A DNA stretch of 60,063 bases from an uncultured Blautia sp. (GTDB lineage: Bacteria; Bacillota; Clostridia; Lachnospirales; Lachnospiraceae), in assembly GCA_900549015.1 (NCBI GenBank), contig URMH01000012.1, positions 1 to 60,063 on the forward strand, written 5' to 3'. How positions within the stretch are numbered: the first letter of the stretch is position 1; each line of letters begins with the position of its first letter. Under the pieces are notes generated by a model that was given only the letters and a program-made list of their open reading frames with translations, had not been told where the DNA came from and made no database searches. Below are positions 33,873-42,086 of this stretch, piece after piece. The position numbers and the translations under genes are program-made.

Positions 33873-34458
33873 GCGTTTTGAAATCTCCAATTATCAGTGG
33901 GTGAACGGTCCAAAGCCGAAAACCTGGGGATATATGGGATACCTGGAGGGAAGAGGTCTTTATGTGGAAATGTACTGTAAGGAATCTTCTCCCAGAACAG
34001 AGACAAATATGGAAAATGGAAAAAGCGGAAAGGTACCGGGATTCCGGGTATGTGACGACAGTACAGTGGAGGTTTTTCTGGGCTTTGCAGATGAGGACGG
34101 AGAAATCCGTGAAAATTCCATGTATGTAAATTTTGAAATGAATTCCGCAGGAGTACTTTACGCCGCATATGGAAAGGGAAGAAAAGGAAGAAGTCATTTT
34201 TCAGATGAGGTGTACGAAGCGCTTCTTCCGGAAGCATATAAAGCAGAGGACTGCTGGGGCATAAAGCTTCTGGTTCCGGAAACTCTGATAAAAGAACTTG
34301 GGAAAGTGAACATAGAAGACGGAGATGTGTTTTACTGTAATTTTTATAAAATTTCCGAGACGCCGGAAATTGAGCATTATGGAACATTTGCAGAGATTAA
34401 AAATGAAAAGCCGAATTTCCATTTGCCGCAGTATTTTGCAAAAGCAAGAGTGGAGTAA
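33820..34458 (+). CDS. CBM9-like carbohydrate-binding protein, cytoplasmic
   Basis: This 212-residue protein starts at GTG 33820, preceded by AAGGAGGG at 7 nt. It resembles the family 9-like carbohydrate-binding fold (STVEVFLGFADEDG, YVNFEMNSAGVLYAAYG, WGIKLLVPETLIKE, YCNFYKISETPEIEHYGTF). No signal peptide is visible, so it probably acts inside the cell, perhaps as a sugar-binding accessory for the imported solute. It overlaps the upstream gene by 53 nt, hinting at translational coupling. Function unknown. Confidence 0.65.
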   Translation: MEYLVKRISEKEEIKNCERFEISNYQWVNGPKPKTWGYMGYLEGRGLYVEMYCKESSPRTETNMENGKSGKVPGFRVCDDSTVEVFLGFADEDGEIRENSMYVNFEMNSAGVLYAAYGKGRKGRSHFSDEVYEALLPEAYKAEDCWGIKLLVPETLIKELGKVNIEDGDVFYCNFYKISETPEIEHYGTFAEIKNEKPNFHLPQYFAKARVE

Positions 34459-34463
34459 GATGA

Positions 34464-34493
34464 AAAAAGCAGGTTTTTAAAAGCCTGCTTTTT
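34464..34493. terminator. Bidirectional terminator
   Basis: AAAAAGCAGG (34464-34473) pairs with CCTGCTTTTT (34484-34493) around a 10-nt loop. Its plus-strand T-tract overlaps the end of the convergent LUD gene. Confidence 0.8.
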
Positions 34494-35112
34494 CTCCGCA
34501 TAAAACAACGGTGATCCGTCCCGGGATCCGGGAATATCTTGTGACAAGAATCTGGCAGCAGATGCAGTCAGGGCTTAAACAGTTGCCGCAGACGCCTGTT
34601 TTTGCACAGGGAGTATCTGCACCGACGCGCATGGCGTTTGGAGGACAGGCGAGTGTGCGCACGCGGTTATAGGCGTCCTCTGCGGAAGCGCACATTTTGT
34701 CCATGCTGGCAAGGACGATCACGTGGGCAGGACCGTGGGCAATGCAGGCAACCCGGTTGCTTGCTCCGTCAATATTTACAAGTTCTCCGTCTGTAGTGAA
34801 GGCGTTTGTGCTGGTAAGAAAATAATCGGCGCATGCGACTTTTCCGTAAAGGGATCTTGCTTCTTCCGGAGTTTTTGCTGATTTTCTGTCAATAAATTCA
34901 TAATTTCCTCTGCGGATTGCTTCTAAGACTCCGGCTTCTTCCATAGATTCCGTGCCTCCCCAGGTAACAGAAGAGCCTTCCGGGATCATGGAAAGGATCA
35001 GATTTTTTGCTTCTTCCTTTGTGGCGCAGTAAAAAGCGTCCATGTTTCTTCTGGCAAATTTTTTCTTCAGAGTTTCTCCTGCCAATGCATAGCTGTTTTG
35101 TGTAAATGACAT
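34477..35112 (-). CDS. LUD-domain protein (LutC/YkgG-like), lactate-utilisation family
   Basis: This 211-residue protein has the LUD (DUF162) fold with SSVTWGGTESMEEAGVLEAI and TSTNAFTTDGELVNIDGASNRVACIAHGP. In the family, members assist oxidation of L-lactate or related substrates, though stand-alone copies are common in Clostridia. A C-terminal cluster C-x2-C-x5-CICC near residues 177-189 may bind a metal or Fe-S cluster. ATG 35112 has GGGAGG about 10 nt upstream; the upstream ATG sits before that site. Confidence 0.8.
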   Translation of the reverse strand: MSFTQNSYALAGETLKKKFARRNMDAFYCATKEEAKNLILSMIPEGSSVTWGGTESMEEAGVLEAIRRGNYEFIDRKSAKTPEEARSLYGKVACADYFLTSTNAFTTDGELVNIDGASNRVACIAHGPAHVIVLASMDKMCASAEDAYNRVRTLACPPNAMRVGADTPCAKTGVCGNCLSPDCICCQILVTRYSRIPGRITVVLCGEKAGF

Positions 35113-35181
35113 ATAAAACACGCCTCCCATCTCTTATTTTGTCATATTTTATCATGTAAGAGGGATTTTTTCAATTTCTAA

Positions 35182-35210
35182 TTGAGAAGAGGAACAAAAT
35201 ATGTTACACT
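35182..35210 (+). promoter_or_regulatory. Sigma-A promoter of degV-argS
   Basis: TTGAGA (35182-35187) and TACACT (35205-35210) are 17 bp apart, with TGT before the -10. The region 35113-35249 also holds the divergent LUD start. Confidence 0.6.
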
Positions 35211-35249
35211 GAACACAGTATGTATATTTTCTAGCAAAGGAGAATGAAA

Positions 35250-36119
35250 ATGGGAAAGATTGCCATTGTGACAGACAGTAACAGCGGCATAACGCAGGAA
35301 CGGGCGAAAGTAATGGGAGTGCACGTAATTCCCATGCCTTTTTATATTAATGAAACCATGTATCTTGAGGGAGTGACACTTACTCAGGAAGAGTTTTATG
35401 AAAGACTGAAAAATGACGAGCCGATTTCCACTTCTCAGCCAAGCCCGGCAGAAGTCTGCGGTCTCTGGGATATGCTCTTAAAGGAAAACGATGAGATCGT
35501 ACATATTCCCATGTCAAGCGGACTGAGCAATTCCTGTGAAACCGCAATGGGACTTGCAAGAGACTACGACGGAAAGGTGCAGGTGGTAGATAATCAGCGG
35601 ATTTCCGTTACACAGTATCAGTCAGTTGCAGATGCGCTTGCGCTTCGTGACGCAGGAAAAAGCGCGGCAGAGATCAAAGAGGTTCTGGAAGCGGAAAAGC
35701 TGGAATCCAGTATTTATATTACCCTGGAAACTTTAAAATATCTGAAAAAAGGCGGAAGGATCACCCCTGCTGCTGCAGCGATCGGAACAGTTCTCAATTT
35801 AAAGCCGGTACTTCAGATCCAGGGAGAAAAGCTGGACGCTTATGCCAAGGTAAGAGGCAAAAAACAGGCAAAGAGAGCTATGTTAAAAGCTGCAATGCAG
35901 GATATGCAGGAACGCTTTGCTGCATATGAGGAAGAGGGGCTTATGTGCATCGAAAGTGCATATACCGGAAACCCGGAGGAAGCAGAAGAATTTAAAAAAG
36001 AAATCGAAGCGGCATTTCCGGGACATGAAATCCGTATGGCGCCGTTGTCTTTGAGCGTTGCCTGTCATATCGGGCATGGAGCTCTGGCAGTAGCGTGTAC
36101 AAAAAAAGTAAAAATTTGA
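35250..36119 (+). CDS. DegV family fatty-acid-binding protein
   Basis: This 289-residue protein has the DegV fold: IAIVTDSNSGI at the N-terminus, then HIPMSSGLSNSCETA (lipid carboxylate-binding Ser/Thr), and C-terminal GHGALAVAC. Characterised members bind fatty acids and can feed FakA kinase. ATG 35250 is chosen because AAAGGAG ends 7 nt before it; ATG 35244 lies only 1 nt from that site. It precedes argS by 40 nt and is probably co-transcribed. Confidence 0.88.
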   Translation: MGKIAIVTDSNSGITQERAKVMGVHVIPMPFYINETMYLEGVTLTQEEFYERLKNDEPISTSQPSPAEVCGLWDMLLKENDEIVHIPMSSGLSNSCETAMGLARDYDGKVQVVDNQRISVTQYQSVADALALRDAGKSAAEIKEVLEAEKLESSIYITLETLKYLKKGGRITPAAAAIGTVLNLKPVLQIQGEKLDAYAKVRGKKQAKRAMLKAAMQDMQERFAAYEEEGLMCIESAYTGNPEEAEEFKKEIEAAFPGHEIRMAPLSLSVACHIGHGALAVACTKKVKI

Positions 36120-36159
36120 AGAAGTCAAAACAGAAAATACAAGGAGTAACAAAGAGAGT

Positions 36160-37926
36160 ATGAAAAAACTGATGGAACAGATGGCGGAAGAGCTTTCCGC
36201 TGCATTTGAAAAAGCAGGATACGACCCATCTTATGGAAAAGTAACCGTATCAAACAGACCGGATTTATGTGAATTTCAGTGTAACGGAGCAATGGCAGGA
36301 GCAAAGGCATATAAAAAAGCTCCTTTTATGATTGCTGATGAAGTAGTGGCAAATCTTGGAGAAAATTCTGTATTTTCAATGGCAGAAGTAGTAAAGCCGG
36401 GATTTATCAACCTTCGTGTAAAAGAAGATTTTCTGGCAGAATATCTTGAAAAAATGGCGCAGGATGAAAAGCTTTCCGTTACAGCAGCAGAAAATCCAAA
36501 AACTATTATTATTGACTATGGCGGACCGAATGTTGCAAAACCTCTTCATGTAGGACATCTTCGTTCTGCGATTATCGGAGAGAGCATTAAGAGAATCGGG
36601 CGTTTTGTGGGACATAAAGTAATCGGAGATGTACATCTCGGAGACTGGGGTCTTCAGATGGGACTTATTATCACAGAGTTAAAACATAGAAAACCGGAGC
36701 TTGTATATTTTGACGACAATTTCCAGGGAGAGTATCCGAAGGAAGCACCGTTTACAATCAGCGAGCTTGAGGAAATCTACCCTTGCGCAAGCGGAAAATC
36801 AAAAGAGGACGAAGCTTACAGAAATGAGGCTCTTGAGGCAACCCATCTTCTTCAGCAGGGAAAACCGGGATATATGGCACTCTGGAATCACATTATGGAA
36901 GTGTCTGTAACTGACTTAAAACGTAACTATAATAATCTGAATGTAGCTTTTGATTTATGGAAAAAAGAATCCGATGCACAGCCGTACATTCCGGATATGG
37001 TACAGGATATGAAGGACAGAGGCTTTGCATACGAGGATCAGGGCGCTCTTGTTGTTGATGTAAAAGAAGAGACAGACACGAAAGAAATTCCACCGTGTAT
37101 GCTTTTAAAATCAGACGGAGCTTCTCTTTATACAACAACAGACCTTGCTACGATTGTGGAGCGTATGAAGCTGTTTGAGCCGGACGAGATTCTTTACGTG
37201 GTAGACAAGCGTCAGGAACTTCATTTTATCCAGGTGTTCCGCTGTGCAAGAAAAACAGGTCTTGTAAAAGAAGATACAAAGCTTTCTTTCCTGGGATTCG
37301 GTACAATGAATGGAAAAGATGGAAAGCCGTTTAAAACAAGAGATGGCGGTGTAATGCGTCTTGAAAATCTGATTGCAGATATCAACGAAGAGATGTATAC
37401 AAAAATCGTGGATAACAGAAGTGTTCGCGACAAAGATGCAAGAGATACTGCAAAAATCGTAGGCCTTTCTGCAATTAAGTATGGTGACCTTTCCAATCAG
37501 GCAACAAAAGACTATATTTTTGATGTGGATCGCTTTACTTCCTTTGAGGGAAATACAGGTCCGTATATCCTCTATACGATTGTGCGAATCAAGTCAATTC
37601 TGAATCGTTATGCAGAAGAGGGCGGCGATCTGGCAAAAGGAAAAATTCTTGGCGCAGTAAACACAAGCCAGAAAAATCTTATGCTTCAGCTTACTGCTTT
37701 CGGCGCAACAGTAGAAAACGCCTTTGAAGAAAAAGCGCCTCATAAGATCTGCGCTTATATTTATGAAGTATCAAATGCATTTAACAGCTTCTATCATGAA
37801 ACAAAGATTTTAAGTGAAGAAAATCAGGAGCAGAAGGAATCCTTTATCCAGCTTTTAAATCTTACAAAAAAAGTTCTGGAAACATGTATTGACCTTCTCG
37901 GATTTGAAGCTCCGGAGAGAATGTAA
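36160..37926 (+). CDS. argS: Arginyl-tRNA synthetase
   Basis: This 588-residue class I enzyme charges tRNA-Arg. The HIGH-equivalent motif is GPNVAKPLHVGHLRS (about 124-138). The C-terminal anticodon-binding domain ends in LGFEAPERM. There is no canonical KMSKS; the KFKTRDGG-like stretch takes its place, as is usual for ArgS. Length is normal. An internal-stem terminator follows. Confidence 0.95.
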   Translation: MKKLMEQMAEELSAAFEKAGYDPSYGKVTVSNRPDLCEFQCNGAMAGAKAYKKAPFMIADEVVANLGENSVFSMAEVVKPGFINLRVKEDFLAEYLEKMAQDEKLSVTAAENPKTIIIDYGGPNVAKPLHVGHLRSAIIGESIKRIGRFVGHKVIGDVHLGDWGLQMGLIITELKHRKPELVYFDDNFQGEYPKEAPFTISELEEIYPCASGKSKEDEAYRNEALEATHLLQQGKPGYMALWNHIMEVSVTDLKRNYNNLNVAFDLWKKESDAQPYIPDMVQDMKDRGFAYEDQGALVVDVKEETDTKEIPPCMLLKSDGASLYTTTDLATIVERMKLFEPDEILYVVDKRQELHFIQVFRCARKTGLVKEDTKLSFLGFGTMNGKDGKPFKTRDGGVMRLENLIADINEEMYTKIVDNRSVRDKDARDTAKIVGLSAIKYGDLSNQATKDYIFDVDRFTSFEGNTGPYILYTIVRIKSILNRYAEEGGDLAKGKILGAVNTSQKNLMLQLTAFGATVENAFEEKAPHKICAYIYEVSNAFNSFYHETKILSEENQEQKESFIQLLNLTKKVLETCIDLLGFEAPERM

Positions 37927-37947
37927 TTTATCAAATGTGTCGTAAAA

Positions 37948-37996
37948 CCCTTGCTCTTACATATCCCCTGTGATATGATAAGGGCAGGGATTTTTT
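37948..37996 (+). terminator. Intrinsic terminator after argS
   Basis: CCCTTGC...CTTA...CATATC pairs with GATATG...TAAG...GCAGGG, followed by ATTTTTTATTT. Confidence 0.8.
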
Positions 37997-38004
37997 ATTT
38001 CTTT

Positions 38005-38025
38005 TTTACAGCGTTCTGCTGTAAA
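38005..38025. repeat. 8-bp perfect inverted repeat upstream of the kinase gene
   Basis: TTTACAGC (38005-38012) and GCTGTAAA (38018-38025) flank a 5-nt loop, 50 bp before the kinase. It has no U-tract, so it is a candidate operator. Confidence 0.4.
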
Positions 38026-38075
38026 GTTTTCCAATTATTTTTTATCAGAAAAGATTAAACAAAATTTCATAGGAG

Positions 38076-39332
38076 GTGATACCGATTTCTCTTACCGGAC
38101 GGATTTTAAAGGGAAGATACTGTATTCTGGAAAAGATAGCGGGAGGGGGAGAAGGAGATATTTATCTTGCAAGAGATATAGAACTTGGCACTTTATGGGC
38201 AGTAAAGGAGCTTCCGCTGGAAAAAAAGAGAGAGGCAAAGCTTTTAAGGCTTCTTAATCATCAGGGACTGCCTAGGATAATGGATTATCTGGAAAAAGAA
38301 GAACACTGCTATCTTGTGATGGAGTATATACAGGGGAAAAATCTGGAAGAATGGATAAAAGAAGGAAAAGTTTTTTCTCCTGAGGAAATTTTAAGAATCG
38401 GAATGGAAACAGCAGGGATTTTAAAATACCTGCATCACTGTACGCCGCCTGTTTTTTATGGAGATTTAAAGCCGGGGAACCTGATGCTCACAGAATCCGG
38501 GCGACTGTACCTGGTTGATTTCGGAAGCGCAGTGTTCGGGTATGGGCAGGAGCAGAATGTATGTCTCGGAACAAAGGGCTATGCTGCGCCGGAGCAGTAC
38601 AGAGGGCGGATTACGGCAGTCAGCGATATTTATGCTCTTGGAAAAACACTGGGCAGTCTGATGGGAAAAAGAAAAATTTTTTATTTTGCGAAATGTCCGG
38701 AGCTGTTTCTCATGATAAAAAAATGTTGTATGCAAAAGGAGGGCTTCCGGTTTCAAAATGCGGAGGAAGCAGAGAAAAAACTGCGCCGCATCAGTAAGGA
38801 TTTAAAAACAGGAAAGACAAAGGGGCTTTATGCTTTTGTGGGGGCGTTCGCAGTGCTCTGTCTTTGTTCTGCTCTTATTCTTCCCATGCTTTCCTCTGAG
38901 AAAGAAACGGATTTTTACACGGCTCTTTCCCAGGTAACGGAAATTTATTATAAAAAAGAGTTTCAGGAGGCAAAAGAGGAGGAGAAGAGAGAAATTTGTG
39001 AAACGCTGGAGAAAAAGCTGCAGAAGCTTCTTCGTCTGTACAAAAAAGAGGAAAAACAGAGGCGGCTTCTTCTCCTTCTGGCAGTAAATGAAGAATATCA
39101 GAAGGACATGGAGCGGGCAGAGGATTACTACAGGCAGCTTCTTCTTTATGAGCCGGAGTACAGAGAAGGGTACACAGAATACGGGATGTTTCTGTGGAAA
39201 AAAGGAGATATAGAAAAAAGCAGAAAGCTTTTAAAGGAGTTTGAGGAAAAGGAAAAAAAGGGAAGGCTGGACGGCGTTTCCACAGAAAATGAGAAGGTAT
39301 GGAAGGAGAGAATTTATGGGGAAAAAGAATAA
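38076..39332 (+). CDS. Membrane-anchored Hanks-type Ser/Thr kinase with TPR-like tail
   Basis: This 418-residue kinase has a Gly-rich loop GGGEGDIYLA (22-32), catalytic K44, D130 (YGDLKPGN), DFG Asp D148 and APEQY. A TM helix spans about 252-273, followed by a charged helical tail with a tetratricopeptide-like pair (about 330-395). It has no PASTA repeats, so it is not the PrkC type. The start is odd: AGGAGGTGAT is a perfect ribosome site, but the only ATG/GTG/TTG near it is the GTG inside the site itself; ATT 38085 lies at ideal distance. The secreted protein next door overlaps its 3' end. Confidence 0.83.
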   Translation: MIPISLTGRILKGRYCILEKIAGGGEGDIYLARDIELGTLWAVKELPLEKKREAKLLRLLNHQGLPRIMDYLEKEEHCYLVMEYIQGKNLEEWIKEGKVFSPEEILRIGMETAGILKYLHHCTPPVFYGDLKPGNLMLTESGRLYLVDFGSAVFGYGQEQNVCLGTKGYAAPEQYRGRITAVSDIYALGKTLGSLMGKRKIFYFAKCPELFLMIKKCCMQKEGFRFQNAEEAEKKLRRISKDLKTGKTKGLYAFVGAFAVLCLCSALILPMLSSEKETDFYTALSQVTEIYYKKEFQEAKEEEKREICETLEKKLQKLLRLYKKEEKQRRLLLLLAVNEEYQKDMERAEDYYRQLLLYEPEYREGYTEYGMFLWKKGDIEKSRKLLKEFEEKEKKGRLDGVSTENEKVWKERIYGEKE

Positions 39333-40059
39333 GGCAAAATGGATCGGCAGCGGGATTTTTACAGGAATCTGCCTCTGTTTTACTCAGGCAAAAAGCATGG
39401 AACTGGGAGGGTTTGATGTGGAGATGGGAACAGGAGAAGGGCAGGAGTACCCCTCCGACTGGTGGGAGGAAGCGGGAACAGGTGGGGAATCAGAAACAGA
39501 AACGGAGCAGGAATATTGGGAAGAGGCGCCGCAAGAGAATCAGGCAGAGGATATTTTGACGGGGGAGGAAGGATTGGGAGACATACCTGTGGAGAATCCA
39601 CCAGCAGGTACGGCGGAAAATAATCAGGCTGTGCAGGGGCAGGTTCCTCCTGTACAGCCTCCGTTGGAGGAAAATTCTGTTACGGAAATCCCAACGCCCT
39701 CCGCCTCACCTTCGCCCTCTCATACGCCTACGCCGATTCCGACACCGGACTTTCCCTCCGTATTTACAGAAGAAGCCTCTGGACCATTTCCGATCTTTCA
39801 GGATTTTTCCGTGTTTTTTTATCATCTCCCGGTTCCCCAAAATCAAAGAAAGCCGTATGTGGAAATCCAGTCCGAGGGGCAGGTGGGGATTGTTTCTGTG
39901 CGCCATAATCATCAGGAATGTTTCTGGTGGCGTGAGGGAAACCGTCTTTTCTGGGAGATGGAGCCCGCAGAAGGGGAAAATAAAATAGAGATTCTTGTGA
40001 TTACAGAGGACTGCCGCCTGATTCAGATGGAGCCGTGGGTTTATTCCGGAGTGGTGTAA
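39316..40059 (+). CDS. Secreted acidic, Pro-rich protein of unknown function
   Basis: This 247-residue protein has a signal peptide or N-terminal anchor (WIGSGIFTGICLCFTQAKS), an acidic low-complexity region (about 35-85), a Pro/Thr/Ser linker (IPTPSASPSPSHTPTPIPTP), and a small globular C-terminal domain (about 165-247) with Trp/aromatic residues. No family recognised. ATG 39316 has GGAAGGAG upstream; it overlaps the kinase gene by 17 nt, so it is probably co-transcribed and may be a partner or extracellular arm of that kinase. Confidence 0.7.
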   Translation: MGKKNKAKWIGSGIFTGICLCFTQAKSMELGGFDVEMGTGEGQEYPSDWWEEAGTGGESETETEQEYWEEAPQENQAEDILTGEEGLGDIPVENPPAGTAENNQAVQGQVPPVQPPLEENSVTEIPTPSASPSPSHTPTPIPTPDFPSVFTEEASGPFPIFQDFSVFFYHLPVPQNQRKPYVEIQSEGQVGIVSVRHNHQECFWWREGNRLFWEMEPAEGENKIEILVITEDCRLIQMEPWVYSGVV

Positions 40060-40077
40060 AAGAACACAGAAATTTCA

Positions 40078-40106
40078 TGGACGCTGCAGAAAAACAATGA
40101 TATAAT
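40078..40106 (+). promoter_or_regulatory. Sigma-A promoter of the HAD gene
   Basis: TGGACG (40078-40083) and a perfect TATAAT (40101-40106) are 17 bp apart, with TGA before the -10. Confidence 0.65.
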
Positions 40107-40169
40107 AGGCTGATATAAAGATGGCAGCATCATTTGACCTTATATCATACAACGGGAGGATTTTTATTT

Positions 40170-40817
40170 ATGTATAAAGCAATCTTGTTTGATTTAGACG
40201 GAACTCTCACAGAATCTGGCGAGGGAATTACAAAATCTGTACAGTACGCCCTGGAAAAACTGGGAAAACCGGCGCCCTCTCTGGAAGAACTCAGAGTATT
40301 CGTAGGACCGCCTCTTATGGAGCAGTTTATGAAATTTGCGAACCTTGATGAGGAAACTGCCCGGCTTGCAGTTTCATATTACAGAGAGCGATATTCCACG
40401 ATTGGGATTTTTGAAAACCGCGTATATCCGGGAATTGAGGAGATGCTTGGAGAGCTGAGAAAAAAAGGATACCTTCTTGCAGTTGCGTCCTCAAAACCGG
40501 AGAAATTTGTTCTTCAGATATTGGAACACTTTCATCTTCTCGGGTATTTTCACGAAGTGGTGGGAAGCGAGATGAACGGAAACCGTACAAATAAGGCGGC
40601 AGTTGTGGAAGAGGCTTTAAAACGCCTCGGACTTTCTGATAAAAGAGAAGCCGTTTTAATGGTGGGAGATAAGGAGCATGATGTTTTAGGGGCAAGAGCC
40701 TGCGGACTGGAGTGCATTGCCGTCTCCTATGGATATGGAACAATGGAAGAGCTTCAGGCAGCAGAACCTCTTAAAATTGTGGAGTCTGCCGGGGAAATCC
40801 TTGATTTTTTCGCCTGA
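40170..40817 (+). CDS. HAD-superfamily hydrolase, phosphoglycolate-phosphatase-like
   Basis: This 215-residue protein has the HAD motifs FDLDGTL (nucleophile Asp), VASSKPE (motif II Ser), and VGDKEHDVLGA (motif IV). The alpha-helical cap of subfamily IA is present. The likely substrates are small phosphates, such as phosphoglycolate or pyrophosphate; the exact one is not given by sequence. ATG 40170 has GGGAGG 9 nt upstream. Confidence 0.88.
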   Translation: MYKAILFDLDGTLTESGEGITKSVQYALEKLGKPAPSLEELRVFVGPPLMEQFMKFANLDEETARLAVSYYRERYSTIGIFENRVYPGIEEMLGELRKKGYLLAVASSKPEKFVLQILEHFHLLGYFHEVVGSEMNGNRTNKAAVVEEALKRLGLSDKREAVLMVGDKEHDVLGARACGLECIAVSYGYGTMEELQAAEPLKIVESAGEILDFFA

Positions 40818-40837
40818 GCCCTCTGCGCCGTCAGAGC

Positions 40838-41671
40838 TTGCCGGGAAAGGTGTGGAGGGGATTAAGTCCTCTGGTTTTATTCCTATGTATTTATCAGATC
40901 CTGGGAAGCGCAGTCCTTATTTTTCTTACGCAGATAACAGGATATGGCAATGAGGGATTTAATCGTTTTTCTATTTTGATCACAGGGATTACGGGAATAC
41001 TTACGATAATTCCTGCGTGGCACCTCTATAAAAAGGACAGGGACAGAAGAGTCTTTGGAAGACTGGTGTCCAATCCTCCGGGAGACAAATTAAACCTGGG
41101 AGAATGCGGACTTCTGCTTCTTCTCGGCGCAGGACTTGCCTTTTATGTGAATCTTTTTGTGGGGATTCTTCAGATATTTGTGCAGGATAACACGTATCAG
41201 AATATGATGGAAAGCATTACGACAGGATACAGCTTATGGGAAATGATCCTCTGGATGGGAATTGTAGCACCGATGGCGGAAGAGACAATTTTTCGGTGGC
41301 TGATGTATTTAAGACTTCGCGACTATATGAAAATCCCGGCGGCAGCTATCATTTCCGGTGTGATTTTCGGAATTTTCCACGGAAATTTTGTGCAGATTAT
41401 TTATGCGGGAATCCTGGGCACAGTTATGGCGTATATTTTGGAGATGAGCGGAAACCGGTGGAGCAGTGTTCTGCTTCATATCGGTGCGAATGTGTTTTCT
41501 CTTATTCTTACGGATGCAGCCCCAAAGCTTTTGGCGCTTGAAGGCACACCATATGCAGCAATGGCAAATACAGCCATTCTTATCTTATATGGAATTCTTT
41601 TGGCAGCTATGTTTTTTGGGATTTTCTATTTTGCAAAAAAAGGGAAAAAGCGGGGATATCGGGCAATTTAA
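40838..41671 (+). CDS. CPBP-family intramembrane protease
   Basis: This protein of about 277 residues has multiple TM helices and the CPBP (Abi/CAAX protease-like) motifs: EETIFR (glutamate pair plus Arg, about 147-152), FGIFHGN (second His motif) and LLHIGAN. Such proteases process prenylated peptides or act in bacteriocin immunity; no bacteriocin gene is seen nearby. The start is uncertain: TTG 40838 has no good site; GTG 40850 or a later start is possible. Confidence 0.82.
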   Translation: MPGKVWRGLSPLVLFLCIYQILGSAVLIFLTQITGYGNEGFNRFSILITGITGILTIIPAWHLYKKDRDRRVFGRLVSNPPGDKLNLGECGLLLLLGAGLAFYVNLFVGILQIFVQDNTYQNMMESITTGYSLWEMILWMGIVAPMAEETIFRWLMYLRLRDYMKIPAAAIISGVIFGIFHGNFVQIIYAGILGTVMAYILEMSGNRWSSVLLHIGANVFSLILTDAAPKLLALEGTPYAAMANTAILILYGILLAAMFFGIFYFAKKGKKRGYRAI

Positions 41672-41707
41672 AAAAGAGTGTGCTTTGCCTTATCTGTTGG
41701 TCTCAAA

Positions 41708-41760
41708 AACTTCCTCTGTCAAAAGTTTTATTCGTAAAACTCTTGACAGAGGAGTTTTTT
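41708..41760 (+). terminator. Intrinsic terminator overlapping the csoR promoter
   Basis: Arms from 41708 and to 41756 pair over about 20 bp (one bulge, one mismatch), closed by a short loop near 41731-41734, then T7. Its 3' arm contains the csoR -35 (TTGACA). Confidence 0.82.
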
Positions 41761-41771
41761 TGATGTATATT
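41743..41771 (+). promoter_or_regulatory. csoR-copA promoter
   Basis: A perfect TTGACA (41743-41748) is followed 17 bp later by TATATT (41766-41771). The spacer holds the T-tract of the upstream terminator. Confidence 0.85.
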
Positions 41772-41776
41772 CACAC

Positions 41777-41795
41777 TATACCCCGGAGGGGTGTG
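41777..41795 (+). promoter_or_regulatory. CsoR-type copper operator
   Basis: ACCCC (41780-41784) GGA GGGGT (41788-41792), inside TATACCCC...GGGGTGTG, resembles the G/C-rich palindrome bound by CsoR. It begins 6 bp after the -10, so apo-CsoR would block the start of transcription. Confidence 0.72.
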
Positions 41796-41807
41796 AGGGA
41801 GGGCGAG

Positions 41808-42071
41808 ATGAAAGCAGATAAGAAAAAAATGACAAGGCTTTTAAAGACTGCAAGAGGACAGATGGACGGGATTCTTCGAATGATGGAGGAGGACCGGTAC
41901 TGTATTGAAATTTCTCAGCAGCTTATGGCGACAGAAGCGATTTTAAATAAAATTAATAAAGAAATTTTGACAGCACATTTAAAATCCTGTGTTGCAAATG
42001 CGGAAACAGAGGAGGAAAAGGAAGAAAAAATAGATGAATTTGTTTCCATGCTGGGCAAAATATTGAAATGA
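41808..42071 (+). CDS. csoR: Copper-sensing repressor CsoR
   Basis: This 87-residue protein is an all-helical DUF156 repressor. The Cu(I) ligands C32, H57 and C61 have the exact spacing (25 and 4) of known CsoR proteins. ATG 41808 has GGGAGGG upstream; longer in-frame open frame upstream covers the promoter and operator and is not coding. It lies directly upstream of copA; copper binding should release the operator. Confidence 0.93.
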   Translation: MKADKKKMTRLLKTARGQMDGILRMMEEDRYCIEISQQLMATEAILNKINKEILTAHLKSCVANAETEEEKEEKIDEFVSMLGKILK

Positions 42072-42086
42072 CAGGAGGGAAGATGG

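Noticed and set aside
33473..34387. 304-codon reverse open frame
   Set aside because: It lies opposite two well-supported forward genes and has no ribosome site or family features.
41466..41807. Upstream extension of csoR
   Set aside because: It overlaps the CPBP gene, a terminator, the promoter and the operator.
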